This document shows positions 48,112 to 56,700 of a stretch of DNA of 64,000 nucleotides, piece by piece; position 1 is the stretch's first letter; each line of letters starts with the position of its first letter. Under the pieces are notes generated by a model, which ran no database searches, was not told the origin of the DNA, and saw only the letters and a program-made list of their open reading frames with translations. The position numbers and the translations under genes were made by a program. Origin of the DNA: Pseudomonas azotoformans (lineage in GTDB: Bacteria; Pseudomonadota; Gammaproteobacteria; Pseudomonadales; Pseudomonadaceae); contig NZ_LT629702.1 of NCBI RefSeq assembly GCF_900103345.1, forward strand, positions 5,619,501 through 5,683,500, written 5' to 3'.

Positions 48112-48157
48112 ACTCCCTTGATCTGGGTCAAACCCGGTCCATATCCGCCGTCGCGTG

Positions 48158-48185
48158 CTTGAATCTTCCAGAATCCACCCCATCT
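48158..48185 (+). promoter_or_regulatory. Sigma-32 (RpoH) heat-shock promoter for clpB
   Basis: -35 CTTGAA (48158-48163) and -10 CCCCATCT (48178-48185) with a 14-base spacer are a near-perfect RpoH promoter. It lies 72 bases before the clpB start. Confidence 0.85.
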
Positions 48186-48257
48186 ATAAGGGTATCTGGC
48201 AGGTTTCTTCATTCAGGATGTTTTATAGCTCCGGCCTGCTCAAAAGGAAGGTGACTA

Positions 48258-50822
48258 ATGCGTATTGATCGTTTAACCAGCAAATTGCAGTTGGCACTGT
48301 CTGACTCTCAATCCTTGGCGGTGGGCCTCGACCACCCGGCCATTGAGCCTGCGCACTTGATGCAGGCGCTCCTGGAACAGCAAGGTGGTTCTATCAAGCC
48401 CTTGCTGATGCAGGTGGGCTTTGACGTCAACAGCCTGCGCAAGGAGTTGAGCAAAGAGCTCGACCAACTGCCGAAAATCCAAAACCCAACCGGCGACGTG
48501 AATATGTCCCAGGACCTGGCGCGCCTGCTCAACCAGGCGGATCGTCTGGCCCAGCAGAAGGGCGACCAGTTCATCTCCAGCGAACTCGTGCTGCTCGCCG
48601 CCATGGACGAGAACAGCAAGCTCGGCAAGTTGTTGCTCGGTCAGGGCGTGAGCAAGAAAGCCCTGGAAAACGCCATCAACAACCTGCGTGGCGGCGACGC
48701 GGTGAACGACCCCAACCATGAGGAGTCGCGCCAGGCCCTGGATAAATACACCGTCGACCTGACCAAGCGCGCCGAAGAAGGCAAGCTTGACCCGGTGATC
48801 GGTCGTGACGATGAAATCCGTCGCACCATCCAGGTGCTGCAGCGTCGTACCAAGAACAACCCGGTGCTGATCGGTGAGCCTGGCGTGGGTAAAACCGCGA
48901 TTGCCGAAGGTTTGGCCCAGCGCATCATCAATGGTGAAGTGCCGGACGGCCTCAAAGGCAAGCGCCTGTTGTCCCTGGACATGGGGTCTTTGATCGCCGG
49001 TGCCAAGTTCCGTGGCGAGTTCGAAGAGCGCCTGAAGTCCCTGCTCAATGAACTGTCGAAGCAGGAAGGGCAGATCATTCTGTTTATCGACGAACTGCAC
49101 ACCATGGTCGGCGCCGGTAAAGGCGAAGGCTCCATGGATGCAGGCAATATGCTCAAGCCGGCCTTGGCGCGGGGTGAGCTGCACTGCGTCGGTGCCACCA
49201 CGCTCAACGAATACCGCCAGTACATTGAAAAGGACGCGGCCCTTGAGCGTCGCTTCCAGAAAGTACTGGTGGAAGAGCCGAGCGAAGAAGACACCATCGC
49301 GATCTTGCGTGGCCTGAAAGAGCGTTATGAGGTCCACCACAAGGTGGCGATCACCGACGGTGCGATCATTGCGGCGGCCAAACTGAGCCATCGCTATATC
49401 ACCGACCGTCAGTTGCCCGACAAGGCCATTGACCTGATCGACGAAGCGGCCAGCCGCATCCGCATGGAGATCGACTCCAAGCCGGAAGTGCTCGACCGCC
49501 TGGACCGGCGCCTGATTCAACTGAAAGTTGAGTCCCAGGCCCTGAAGAAAGAAGAAGACGACGCGGCGAAGAAACGCCTGGAAAAACTCCAGGAAGAAAT
49601 CGTCCGTCTGGAGCGCGAGTATTCGGACCTGGAAGAAATCTGGACCTCGGAAAAAGCCGAAGTGCAGGGCTCTGCGCAGATCCAGCAAAAGATCGAGCAG
49701 TCGCGCCAGGAACTGGAAGCGGCACGCCGTAAAGGTGACCTGAACCGCATGGCCGAGTTGCAGTACGGGGTGATCCCGGACCTGGAGCGCAGCCTGCAGA
49801 TGGTCGACCAGCACGGCAAGCCTGAGAACCAACTGCTGCGCAGCAAGGTGACCGAGGAAGAAATTGCCGAAGTCGTCTCGAAGTGGACCGGGATTCCCGT
49901 GTCGAAAATGCTCGAAGGCGAGCGCGACAAGCTGCTGAAGATGGAAAGCCTGTTGCACCAGCGTGTGATCGGCCAGGAAGAGGCTGTGGTGGCGGTGTCC
50001 AACGCGGTACGGCGTTCGCGGGCCGGGTTGTCCGACCCGAACCGTCCGAGTGGCTCGTTCATGTTCCTCGGCCCGACCGGCGTGGGTAAGACCGAGCTGT
50101 GCAAGGCTCTGGCAGAGTTCCTCTTCGATACCGAAGAGGCCATGGTGCGGATCGATATGTCCGAATTCATGGAGAAACACTCGGTGGCTCGCTTGATCGG
50201 TGCTCCACCAGGCTACGTAGGCTACGAGGAGGGCGGTTACCTGACCGAAGCCGTGCGACGCAAGCCTTACTCGGTGATCCTGCTGGATGAGGTCGAGAAG
50301 GCGCATCCGGATGTGTTCAACATCCTGTTGCAGGTGCTGGAAGACGGCCGCCTGACCGACAGTCACGGGCGTACCGTGGATTTCCGTAATACGGTGATCG
50401 TGATGACCTCCAACCTGGGCTCGGCGCAGATCCAGGAGCTGGTGGGTGATCGTGAAGCGCAACGTGCGGCTGTGATGGATGCGCTGACTTCGCACTTCCG
50501 CCCGGAATTCATCAACCGGGTCGACGAAGTGGTGATCTTCGAGCCGTTGGCGCGGGATCAGATCGCGGGCATTACCGAGATCCAGCTGGGTCGCCTGCGC
50601 GGCCGTCTGGCAGAGCGCGAGTTGTCCCTGGACCTGAGCCAGGAGGCGTTGGACAAGCTGATCGCGGTGGGTTACGACCCGGTGTATGGCGCACGGCCAC
50701 TGAAACGTGCGATCCAGCGCTGGATCGAGAACCCGCTGGCCCAGTTGATCCTATCGGGCAGCTTCATGCCGGGCACCAGCGTCAAGGCGAGTGTGGAAAA
50801 CGACGAGATCGTCTTCCACTAA
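48258..50822 (+). CDS. clpB: ATP-dependent disaggregase ClpB
   Basis: An 854-residue AAA+ chaperone. N-domain, then NBD1 with Walker [14 protein letters not shown] and Walker [14 protein letters not shown], then a coiled-coil middle domain (about residues 400-530), then NBD2 with [18 protein letters not shown] and [13 protein letters not shown]. With DnaK it resolubilises aggregated proteins after heat stress. AAGGAAGG precedes ATG 48258. RpoH control is indicated by the upstream promoter, and a strong terminator follows. Confidence 0.98.
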   Translation: MRIDRLTSKLQLALSDSQSLAVGLDHPAIEPAHLMQALLEQQGGSIKPLLMQVGFDVNSLRKELSKELDQLPKIQNPTGDVNMSQDLARLLNQADRLAQQKGDQFISSELVLLAAMDENSKLGKLLLGQGVSKKALENAINNLRGGDAVNDPNHEESRQALDKYTVDLTKRAEEGKLDPVIGRDDEIRRTIQVLQRRTKNNPVLIGEPGVGKTAIAEGLAQRIINGEVPDGLKGKRLLSLDMGSLIAGAKFRGEFEERLKSLLNELSKQEGQIILFIDELHTMVGAGKGEGSMDAGNMLKPALARGELHCVGATTLNEYRQYIEKDAALERRFQKVLVEEPSEEDTIAILRGLKERYEVHHKVAITDGAIIAAAKLSHRYITDRQLPDKAIDLIDEAASRIRMEIDSKPEVLDRLDRRLIQLKVESQALKKEEDDAAKKRLEKLQEEIVRLEREYSDLEEIWTSEKAEVQGSAQIQQKIEQSRQELEAARRKGDLNRMAELQYGVIPDLERSLQMVDQHGKPENQLLRSKVTEEEIAEVVSKWTGIPVSKMLEGERDKLLKMESLLHQRVIGQEEAVVAVSNAVRRSRAGLSDPNRPSGSFMFLGPTGVGKTELCKALAEFLFDTEEAMVRIDMSEFMEKHSVARLIGAPPGYVGYEEGGYLTEAVRRKPYSVILLDEVEKAHPDVFNILLQVLEDGRLTDSHGRTVDFRNTVIVMTSNLGSAQIQELVGDREAQRAAVMDALTSHFRPEFINRVDEVVIFEPLARDQIAGITEIQLGRLRGRLAERELSLDLSQEALDKLIAVGYDPVYGARPLKRAIQRWIENPLAQLILSGSFMPGTSVKASVENDEIVFH

Positions 50823-50846
50823 GCCCCGCGGGCAAGATGAAAACGG

Positions 50847-50875
50847 AAGGCCCCGCATTGCGGGGCCTTTTTTTT
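50847..50875 (+). terminator. Intrinsic terminator of clpB
   Basis: AAGGCCCCGC-ATT-GCGGGGCCTT is a 10-bp stem with a T-run of eight, 25 bases after the clpB stop. Confidence 0.93.
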
Positions 50876-51122
50876 CGATAGGGCGTTGAACTGTAAGGCA
50901 AAGGCTTGTAAAGTGCGCCCCGCAGCAACGTCAGCCCACGGGTTTCTTCTCCCCAAGAAGAAATCAGAAACAAGCGCAAATCATTGTCTTAAAAGCAATT
51001 TAAAGGGTTGACAGGGGTTTTTAAGATTGTAGAATAGCGCGCCTCAGAGACATGAACGTAGCGATACGGGCAAGCCGAAGAGAAGGTAGTAAGCAGTAAC
51101 GTAGTACTTTGAAATATGTAGT
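50876..51122. other. Non-coding leader region between clpB and the tRNA cluster
   Basis: No plausible gene is seen. It contains a short inverted repeat TTTCTTCT / AGAAGAAA (50943-50963), the tRNA promoter at 51008-51035 and an 88-base leader before tRNA-Asn. Confidence 0.6.
51008..51035 (+). promoter_or_regulatory. Promoter of the tRNA Asn-Pro-Lys cluster
   Basis: A perfect -35 TTGACA (51008-51013), 16-base spacer and -10 TAGAAT (51030-51035), followed by a GC-rich discriminator (AGCGCGCC) typical of stable-RNA promoters under stringent control. Confidence 0.85.
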
Positions 51123-51198
51123 TCCGTGATAGCTCAGTCGGTAGAGCAAATGACTGTTAATCATTGGGTCCCAGGTTCGAGTCCTGGTCACGGAGCCA
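51123..51198 (+). tRNA. tRNA-Asn (anticodon GUU)
   Basis: A 76-base cloverleaf: acceptor TCCGTGA / TCACGGA, D loop AGCTCAGTCGGTAGAGC, anticodon loop CTGTTAA with GTT, T loop GGTTCGAGTCC and encoded CCA. First tRNA after the promoter at 51.0 kb. Confidence 0.96.
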
Positions 51199-51208
51199 AT
51201 TTCAATAT

Positions 51209-51285
51209 CGGGGTATAGCGCAGTCCGGTAGCGCGCCTGCTTTGGGAGCAGGATGTCGGGAGTTCGAATCCCCCTACCCCGACCA
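51209..51285 (+). tRNA. tRNA-Pro (anticodon UGG), copy 1
   Basis: A 77-base tRNA: acceptor CGGGGTA / TACCCCG, anticodon loop TTTGGGA with TGG, T arm around GTTCGAATC and encoded CCA. Position pair 49-65 is G-C. It differs from copy 2 at two bases only. Confidence 0.96.
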
Positions 51286-51290
51286 TATTT

Positions 51291-51366
51291 GGGTCGTTAG
51301 CTCAGTTGGTAGAGCAGTTGGCTTTTAACCAATTGGTCGTAGGTTCGAATCCCACACGACCCACCA
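51291..51366 (+). tRNA. tRNA-Lys (anticodon UUU)
   Basis: A 76-base tRNA: acceptor GGGTCGT / ACGACCC, anticodon loop CTTTTAA with TTT, and encoded CCA. In P. aeruginosa the tRNA-Lys at this locus is the integration site of pKLC102/PAPI-type islands (recalled). No island and no duplicated 3' end are seen here. Confidence 0.96.
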
Positions 51367-51430
51367 TTTTTGAGACCAGTTAACACTGGAATCGAATCTT
51401 AAGATCAGAGGCCAAAAGCACTGATCGAAG

Positions 51431-51458
51431 AAGGCGACTGAAAGGTCGCCTTTTTTTT
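51431..51458 (+). terminator. Intrinsic terminator between tRNA-Lys and the second tRNA-Pro
   Basis: AAGGCGAC / GTCGCCTT stem with a short loop and a run of eight or more T. It ends two bases before the second tRNA-Pro. Confidence 0.85.
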
Positions 51459-51460
51459 AC

Positions 51461-51537
51461 CGGGGTATAGCGCAGTCCGGTAGCGCGCCTGCTTTGGGAG
51501 CAGGATGTCAGGAGTTCGAATCCCCTTACCCCGACCA
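51461..51537 (+). tRNA. tRNA-Pro (anticodon UGG), copy 2
   Basis: A 77-base near-duplicate of the tRNA at 51209. The two differences are a compensated change of pair 49-65 from G-C to A-T. It begins 2 bases after an intrinsic terminator and is followed by its own terminator, so expression would need read-through or a promoter inside the preceding 90 bases, where none is obvious. Confidence 0.94.
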
Positions 51538-51543
51538 TATTAA

Positions 51544-51578
51544 AAATCCTCGTATCGAAAGATACGGGGATTTTTTTT
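51544..51578 (+). terminator. Intrinsic terminator after the second tRNA-Pro
   Basis: AATCCTCGTATC-GAAA-GATACGGGGATT stem with GAAA tetraloop and eight T. Confidence 0.9.
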
Positions 51579-51611
51579 GTGTGCAAAAAACCTGAATTCA
51601 CCGCTAAGCAA

Positions 51612-51702
51612 ATGTGGGAGCGGGCTTGCTCGCGAATGCGGTGTGTCAGTCAGTGCATCTGGCACTGAACCCCCGAATTCGCGAGCAAGCCCGCTCCCAC
51701 AT
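51612..51702. repeat. REPIN, GCGGGCTTGCTCGCGAA type
   Basis: Inverted REP pair with ATGTGGGAGCGGGCTTGCTC at the left and its complement ending CGCTCCCACAT at the right. Spacer GTGTGTCAGTCAGTGCATC followed by TGGCACTGAACCCC. Between the tRNA cluster and ndh. Confidence 0.88.
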
Positions 51703-51730
51703 TTATCAGGTCACATTCTAGACCCGGTTG

Positions 51731-53029
51731 TTAATGCAATTTGAGGCGTGGCTCAGTCCCACGTCCGATCCTGCTGCCCAGCATCAGCATCGCCGTACGG
51801 AAGAACCCATACAGCGCCATCTGGTGCATGCGATACAACGACACATAGAACATCCGCGCCAGCCAGCCCTCCAGCATCACGCTGCCGGTGAGGTTGCCCA
51901 TCAAGTTACCCACCGCCGAGAATCGCGACAGCGAGATCAACGAGCCGTAGTCAGTGTATTTGTAAGAAGGCAGGTCCTTGCCTTCGATACGCAGCTTCAG
52001 CGACTTGGCCAGCAACGAGGCCTGTTGGTGAGCCGCCTGGGCCCGTGGAGGCACGTTGCGGTCGGTGCCCGGTTGCGGGCACGCGGCGCAGTCGCCGAAG
52101 GCAAAGATGTTCTCGTCGCGGGTGGTTTGCAGCGTCGGCAAAACCTGCAACTGGTTGATGCGGTTGGTTTCCAGCCCATCAATGTCCTTGAGGAAGCCCG
52201 GCGCGCGAATGCCGGCGGCCCATACCTTGAGGCTGGCCGGGATCACCTGGCCACTGCTGGTGATCAGCGCATCGGCCGTCACTTCGCTGACTGCCGAGTT
52301 GGTCAGCACCGTCACCCCGAGCTTCTCCAGGGTTTTATGCACAGGCCCGCCGATACGCTCCGGCAGGGCCGGCAGTACCCGTGGGCCGGCTTCGATCAGG
52401 GTGATGTGCATATTTTCCGGCTTGATGCGGTCCAGACCATAGGCGGCAAGCTCGTGGGCGGCGTTATGCAGCTCGGCGGCCAGCTCGACCCCGGTAGCAC
52501 CGGCACCGACGATGGCGACGCTGATCTTTTCCACCACATCGGTCTGCCCGGCATGGGCGCGCAGGTAGTGGTTGAGCAACTGCTGGTGGAAGCGCTCGGC
52601 CTGCTTGCGGGTGTCGAGGAACAGGCAATGCTGCGCTGCACCTTCGGTGCCGAAGTCATTGGTGGTGCTGCCGACCGCAATCACCAGGCTGTCATAGCCC
52701 AGCACGCGCGCGGGCACCAGTTCACGGCCTTCTTCGTCGAGGGTGGCGGCCAGCTGGATCTTCTTCTGTTCACGATCAAGCCCGCTCATGCGCCCCAGTT
52801 GGAACTCGAAGTGGTTCCATTTGGCCTGGGCGACATAATTGAGTTCGTCTTCCGAAGAATTCAGCGAACCGGCCGCGACTTCGTGCAGCAGCGGTTTCCA
52901 GATATGGGTCAGGTTGGCGTCCACCAGCGTGATGCTGGCGGTGCCGCGCTTGCCCAGAGTCTTACCCAGGCGGGTAGCCAACTCCAGGCCGCCGGCGCCG
53001 CCGCCGACGATAATAATACGATGGGTCAT
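51731..53029 (-). CDS. ndh: Type II NADH dehydrogenase
   Basis: A 432-residue non-proton-pumping NADH:quinone oxidoreductase at the inner membrane. FAD-binding RIIIVGGGAGGLELATRLG at the N-terminus, NADH-binding VAIVGAGATGVELAAEL near residue 165, and FAFGDCAACPQPG. The C-terminal amphipathic region (ARMFYVSLYRMHQMALYGFFRTAMLML) gives membrane attachment. Start at ATG 53029. Length matches E. coli Ndh (434). The DUF3094 gene lies upstream on the same strand. Confidence 0.93.
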   Translation of the reverse strand: MTHRIIIVGGGAGGLELATRLGKTLGKRGTASITLVDANLTHIWKPLLHEVAAGSLNSSEDELNYVAQAKWNHFEFQLGRMSGLDREQKKIQLAATLDEEGRELVPARVLGYDSLVIAVGSTTNDFGTEGAAQHCLFLDTRKQAERFHQQLLNHYLRAHAGQTDVVEKISVAIVGAGATGVELAAELHNAAHELAAYGLDRIKPENMHITLIEAGPRVLPALPERIGGPVHKTLEKLGVTVLTNSAVSEVTADALITSSGQVIPASLKVWAAGIRAPGFLKDIDGLETNRINQLQVLPTLQTTRDENIFAFGDCAACPQPGTDRNVPPRAQAAHQQASLLAKSLKLRIEGKDLPSYKYTDYGSLISLSRFSAVGNLMGNLTGSVMLEGWLARMFYVSLYRMHQMALYGFFRTAMLMLGSRIGRGTEPRLKLH

Positions 53030-53089
53030 GGGAATATCTCGCAAGGCTAAAAGAAATCGGAGCAGTTACCCCCGCGAGCGCCAGGCAGC

Positions 53090-53263
53090 TCATAGCGTCA
53101 GGTAACTCAAAAGGCGACTCAGCAAGCCGAGGCCGATGACCACGGCAAGCACCACGCCGAGGAGCAGCCACGGCCGGAAAGGCTTGCGCTCGACTCGGTT
53201 CTGGGAGAGTTGCAGGTACTCTTCGACATGCTGTTGGTCATCGGGGTTCAGGCGGCTGGTCAT
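53090..53263 (-). CDS. DUF3094 family small membrane protein
   Basis: A 57-residue protein: an acidic N-terminus (RLNPDDQQHVEEYLQLSQNRVER), then one membrane segment (WLLLGVVLAVVIGLGLLSRLL). It matches the DUF3094 family, found beside ndh in pseudomonads as I recall. Start chosen at ATG 53263, the family N-terminus. Function unknown. The association suggests a link with the respiratory membrane. Confidence 0.83.
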   Translation of the reverse strand: MTSRLNPDDQQHVEEYLQLSQNRVERKPFRPWLLLGVVLAVVIGLGLLSRLLSYLTL

Positions 53264-53318
53264 AAAGGCCTCGTCAGGTAGACGTTGCAAAAGGGCGCCA
53301 CGTTACAGTCCGGGGGGC

Positions 53319-53948
53319 TTAGAGGCTGATACCCACGTCGAACACTATGCTGCGGCCCAGGTTGTTGCGCAAGAAATCCGGTGCGTCCGGGTGAGCGAAC
53401 AGCACCCGTGCAAAGGTCGGCCCTACCAGCGACAGCGAGCGCCAGCCCTGGCGCAGGTATTCGGTCGGCGGCGGAAAATGGCTGTTGAGGTCGAGCACTT
53501 CGCGCTTGAGGCTGGTGAAGGCGACGATATCCAACTCACCCAGGTCCATCCCGCGTTCTTTATAGTTGTGCGCCTTCTTGCGCAGCGTGGGCGCCAGGCG
53601 CAGCAGAAACTCGTGGGCCGGGATCCGTCGCGGCTTGGCTTCGCGTCGTACCAGTTGGCTCAGGGAAAACGCACTGCGCCGGCGCAGCAACTCGTCGCGC
53701 CATTCGTCATTCAGGCGACGGCCCTCGTCCAGCACAAAAAATACCTCGAAGCTGGCGTCGCGAAACAGCACGTCCGGCGGCTCTTGCCCGGCGGCGTGGA
53801 ATTCTTCGGCACGGTAGGGCACGTTCAAGCCTTGCAGCAGGCGCTGGCAGACCCAACGCTCACGCTCCCATTTGCGGGCATTGGACAAAAACGCGTTGGC
53901 TTGTTCGGCCGCTACGGTGAGCAGGCGCAAGTAATCTGAGTCATCCAT
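53319..53948 (-). CDS. DUF1780 family protein
   Basis: A 209-residue soluble protein beginning MDDSDYLRLLTVAAEQANAFLSN. Its charged N-terminal half contains KWERERWVCQRLL and DVLFRDASFEVFFVLDEGRRLNDEW, with a possible nuclease-like Asp/Glu pattern. It matches the Pseudomonas-restricted DUF1780 family of unknown function. Start at ATG 53948. The 7-residue extension to 53969 is not family-like. Same strand as the DUF3094 gene and ndh. Confidence 0.83.
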   Translation of the reverse strand: MDDSDYLRLLTVAAEQANAFLSNARKWERERWVCQRLLQGLNVPYRAEEFHAAGQEPPDVLFRDASFEVFFVLDEGRRLNDEWRDELLRRRSAFSLSQLVRREAKPRRIPAHEFLLRLAPTLRKKAHNYKERGMDLGELDIVAFTSLKREVLDLNSHFPPPTEYLRQGWRSLSLVGPTFARVLFAHPDAPDFLRNNLGRSIVFDVGISL

Positions 53949-54049
53949 AGCTAGCAGCTTAGCGCCCAAATGATGACCGCAGGAAGTACCCCTGCGAAAC
54001 GTCGGTGTAGACTGATCATCCGACTCAATTCGACCCGGGGATTATCGCC

Positions 54050-54738
54050 GTGATCAGTGCCGCCCCGTTGGCGCCGACAACCATGGGCATCGGCTGGCTC
54101 TTGTACGCGCCGGTGGTACTGTGGGCGATCCTGCGTTCGCCGTGGGTCGAGTTGTTCGCCGACCGGCGCCGCCAGCATTTGCTGTTCGGCACCGTGTTCG
54201 CGTTGTTCATGCTGTGGCTGGTGCGGCGGGATTTTGATACCGGCGTGTCCTACCACTTCATCGGTATGACGGCCGTGACCCTGTTACTGGACTGGCCTCT
54301 GGCAATCGTCGGCGGTTTTGCCGCCCAGTTGGGCTTGAGCTGTTGGGGCGCCAGGACCTCGCTGCCCTGGGCGTCAATGGCCTGTTGCTTATCGGGCTGC
54401 CGGTGCTGGTCACTGAAGCCTGCGCGCTGCTGGTCGAGCGTGCGCAACCGCGCAATCCCTTTGTGTATATCTTCTGTTCCGGTTTTTTCGCGGCAGCCAT
54501 GTCGGCACTGTTGTGCCTGCTGTTTGGGCTGGGGCTGTTGTGGTTCGACGGGCGTTTCGCCATGCCGGAATGGCTGGCGGATTTTGTCGGCTACCTGTGG
54601 CTGATCATCTTCCCCGAGGCCTTTATCAACGGCATGGTCATCAGTGCCCTGGTGGTGTTTTGCCCTGAATGGCTGGAGACCTTCAACCGCACGCGCTACC
54701 TCTCGGCGCCCTGGAAGGACGACGATTCGCAGCGTTGA
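54050..54738 (+). pseudogene. Energy-coupling-factor-type ABC transporter permease, frameshifted
   Basis: Two overlapping frames make one polytopic membrane protein. The first, from GTG 54050, reads MISAAPLAPTTMGIGWLLY through HFIGMTAVTLLLDW to GGFAAQLGLS. The second continues from about 54340 as LGRQDLAALGVNGLLL to APWKDDDSQR, ending at 54738. Inserting one base after 54340 restores a continuous protein of about 229 residues that fits the family length. The break is either a real single-base deletion or a sequencing error. The family is CbiM/ECF-like, and the substrate is unknown. Confidence 0.8.
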
Positions 54739-54804
54739 CCTGGATCAAATCCCGCGTCGCCGAGCAGGCCCATGCTCTGCGAAATTTTTCCAGGAGCGCG
54801 GATC

Positions 54805-55020
54805 ATGAGTGTGTACGAATGGGCACGGCAGGAGTTACGCAGAAGCCAGGATGCGGCGCAGGAAATCGGTTTTGACCCAGGCCTGACCCTGCGCGCCATG
54901 CTCAGCGCGGTGGTGCAACAGAGCAAAGGCGTGCGCAGTTTCGAAGACCTGGCCGACGAGCTGCAATACCTCGCAGAAAACCTCGACGACCAGCAGGAAT
55001 ACGCCTTCATGCGCCCTTAG
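54805..55020 (+). CDS. Conserved small protein of unknown function
   Basis: A 71-residue acidic soluble protein starting [26 protein letters not shown] do not recognise a named domain. CAGGAG 10 bases before ATG 54805 and normal codon use support it as a gene. It is predicted mostly helical, without membrane segment or Cys. It ends overlapping the convergent yacG stop by 4 bases. Lies 66 bases after the broken permease gene. Confidence 0.65.
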   Translation: MSVYEWARQELRRSQDAAQEIGFDPGLTLRAMLSAVVQQSKGVRSFEDLADELQYLAENLDDQQEYAFMRP

Positions 55021-55217
55021 TGGCGCGGCGGCAGGTCTTCGGAAAACAGCTCGTCTTCAGCATCCGGCGCTACGGGGATCTTGTGTTCTTCAGCGGCCCA
55101 GGCGCCCAGGTCGATGAGTTTGCAGCGGTCCGAGCAGAACGGCCGGTTGAGGTTGGTCGCTTTCCATTCCACGGGTGCACCGCAGGTTGGGCAGTCGACG
55201 GTCAAGGGTTGGCTCAT
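55017..55217 (-). CDS. yacG: DNA gyrase inhibitor YacG
   Basis: A 66-residue zinc protein with Cys9, Cys12, Cys28 and Cys32 ([11 protein letters not shown] ... [15 protein letters not shown] context). YacG binds GyrB and blocks DNA binding. The acidic tail [11 protein letters not shown] is typical. It overlaps the coaE stop by 4 bases; pilD-coaE-yacG is a conserved gammaproteobacterial operon. Confidence 0.95.
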   Translation of the reverse strand: MSQPLTVDCPTCGAPVEWKATNLNRPFCSDRCKLIDLGAWAAEEHKIPVAPDAEDELFSEDLPPRH

Positions 55218-55837
55218 GATCGGCCTCCACGCAAAGTAAGGTAAAAGTGGTGCAGTCGCTCGACCTCGCTGTGCAGCCAGGCAAGGTCCTGGTCATTGAC
55301 CAGTACGTCATCGGCATGTTTCAGGCGGTCTTCGCGGCTGGATTGGGCCTTGAGGATCGCCTGCACCTGTTGCTCGTTGATGCCGTCGCGCTGCAGGGTA
55401 CGCTGAATCTGCAGCGATTGCGGCACGTCGATCACCAAGATGCGCTGGGTCATGCTGTGCTGGCCGGACTCGATCAGCAGTGGCGACACCAGGATCGCGT
55501 AAGGTGACGTCGCGCGCGCCAGGTGGCTGCGGATCTCTTCGCCAATCAACGGATGCAGCAGGGCTTCGAGCCAGCGGCGCTCTTCGGGGACTTCAAAGAT
55601 CAGCTTGCGCAATGCGGCGCGATCCAACTGGCCGTCAGGTTGCAGCACGCCGGCACCAAAGTGCTCGGCGATGCGCGCCAATGCTGGCCGACCAGGCTCG
55701 ACCACCCAGCGGGCGGCGTGATCGGCGTCCACCAGGTCGATACCCAGGTCGATAAAGTGCTGGGCCGCCGCGCTTTTGCCACTGCCGATGCCGCCGGTAA
55801 GGCCGAGAATCCAGGGTGTTGCAACACGAGTGGTCAT
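55214..55837 (-). CDS. coaE: Dephospho-CoA kinase
   Basis: A 207-residue P-loop kinase for the last step of CoA synthesis. Walker [26 protein letters not shown], and the LID-region arginines in [15 protein letters not shown]. Start chosen at ATG 55837 ([13 protein letters not shown]), 4 bases inside the pilD end. The longer open frame is a shadow of pilD. Confidence 0.96.
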   Translation of the reverse strand: MTTRVATPWILGLTGGIGSGKSAAAQHFIDLGIDLVDADHAARWVVEPGRPALARIAEHFGAGVLQPDGQLDRAALRKLIFEVPEERRWLEALLHPLIGEEIRSHLARATSPYAILVSPLLIESGQHSMTQRILVIDVPQSLQIQRTLQRDGINEQQVQAILKAQSSREDRLKHADDVLVNDQDLAWLHSEVERLHHFYLTLRGGRS

Positions 55838-56700
55838 CTGAAACCGACAGACTGCAAATAGAAGTCGGTTATTTGACCACCCCAGAGCAATGCAATCCAG
55901 CCGGCAATCGCCAGATACGGACCAAATGGCATCGGTGCCGACGCCTTGGGCTTGCGCAGACGCATCAGGATCAAGCCGACGAATACCCCGACCAGTGACG
56001 ACATCAACAGCGTCATCGGCAGGATCTGCCAGCCACCCCAGGCACCGAGCAGCGCCAGCAACTTGAAGTCGCCGTGGCCCATGCCGTCCTTGCCGGTGAC
56101 CAGCTTGAACAGCCAGAACACGCTCCACAGGCTCATGTACCCGATCACGGCGCCCCACAGGGCGTCGGCCAATGTCGTCAGCAGGCCGAAACTGTTGACG
56201 ATCAGTCCCAGCCACAGCAGCGGCATTACCAGCACATCCGGCAGCAGTTGATGGTCGGCGTCGATCAGGCTCATCGCCAACAATCCCCAGCTCAGCACCA
56301 TCACCGTTCCCGCCTGCCAGCCAAAGCCGAAATGCCAGGCCACCCAGGCCGAGATCAAAGCGCACGCCAGTTCCGTGAGGGGGTAGCGGATGCTGATCGC
56401 CCCTTGGCAATGCGCGCAGCGACCGCGCAGAAACAGGTAGCTGAGCAGCGGGATATTTTCCCATGGGCGTATGGGATGGTTGCAGTGCGGGCAGCAAGAG
56501 TTGGGCTGCATCAGGTTGTAGGTCGGCCCGGCGGGTGCCGCGGGCAAGCCGAGCACTTCATGGGCCTGGGCGCGCCATTCCCGCTCGAGCATTTTCGGCA
56601 GGCGCCACACCAGCACGTTGAGAAAACTGCCGACGATCAGCCCCAGCACCGATGCCATCGCAATAAACGCCCAGGGGTGTTCCTCCAGCAGCAGGCTCAA
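55834..56700 (-). CDS. pilD: Prepilin peptidase / N-methyltransferase PilD
   Basis: A 288-residue inner-membrane aspartyl peptidase (A24A) that cleaves and N-methylates type IV prepilins and type II secretion pseudopilins. Cytosolic zinc module CCPHC ... CAHC at residues 69-98. Catalytic aspartates Asp147/Asp149 (LIDADHQ) and Asp211 (GMGHGDFK). Eight membrane segments are visible. It overlaps pilC by 4 bases upstream and coaE by 4 bases downstream. It would process all prepilins of this window. Confidence 0.96.
   Translation of the reverse strand: MSLLLEEHPWAFIAMASVLGLIVGSFLNVLVWRLPKMLEREWRAQAHEVLGLPAAPAGPTYNLMQPNSCCPHCNHPIRPWENIPLLSYLFLRGRCAHCQGAISIRYPLTELACALISAWVAWHFGFGWQAGTVMVLSWGLLAMSLIDADHQLLPDVLVMPLLWLGLIVNSFGLLTTLADALWGAVIGYMSLWSVFWLFKLVTGKDGMGHGDFKLLALLGAWGGWQILPMTLLMSSLVGVFVGLILMRLRKPKASAPMPFGPYLAIAGWIALLWGGQITDFYLQSVGFR

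Noticed and set aside
48273..50495. Open frame of about 740 codons opposite clpB
   Set aside because: Antisense shadow of clpB with antisense-type composition.
51380..51601. Minus-strand frame containing VGVRGFELLTSCSQSRRATG
   Set aside because: Antisense translation of the second tRNA-Pro, a well-known spurious protein in databases.
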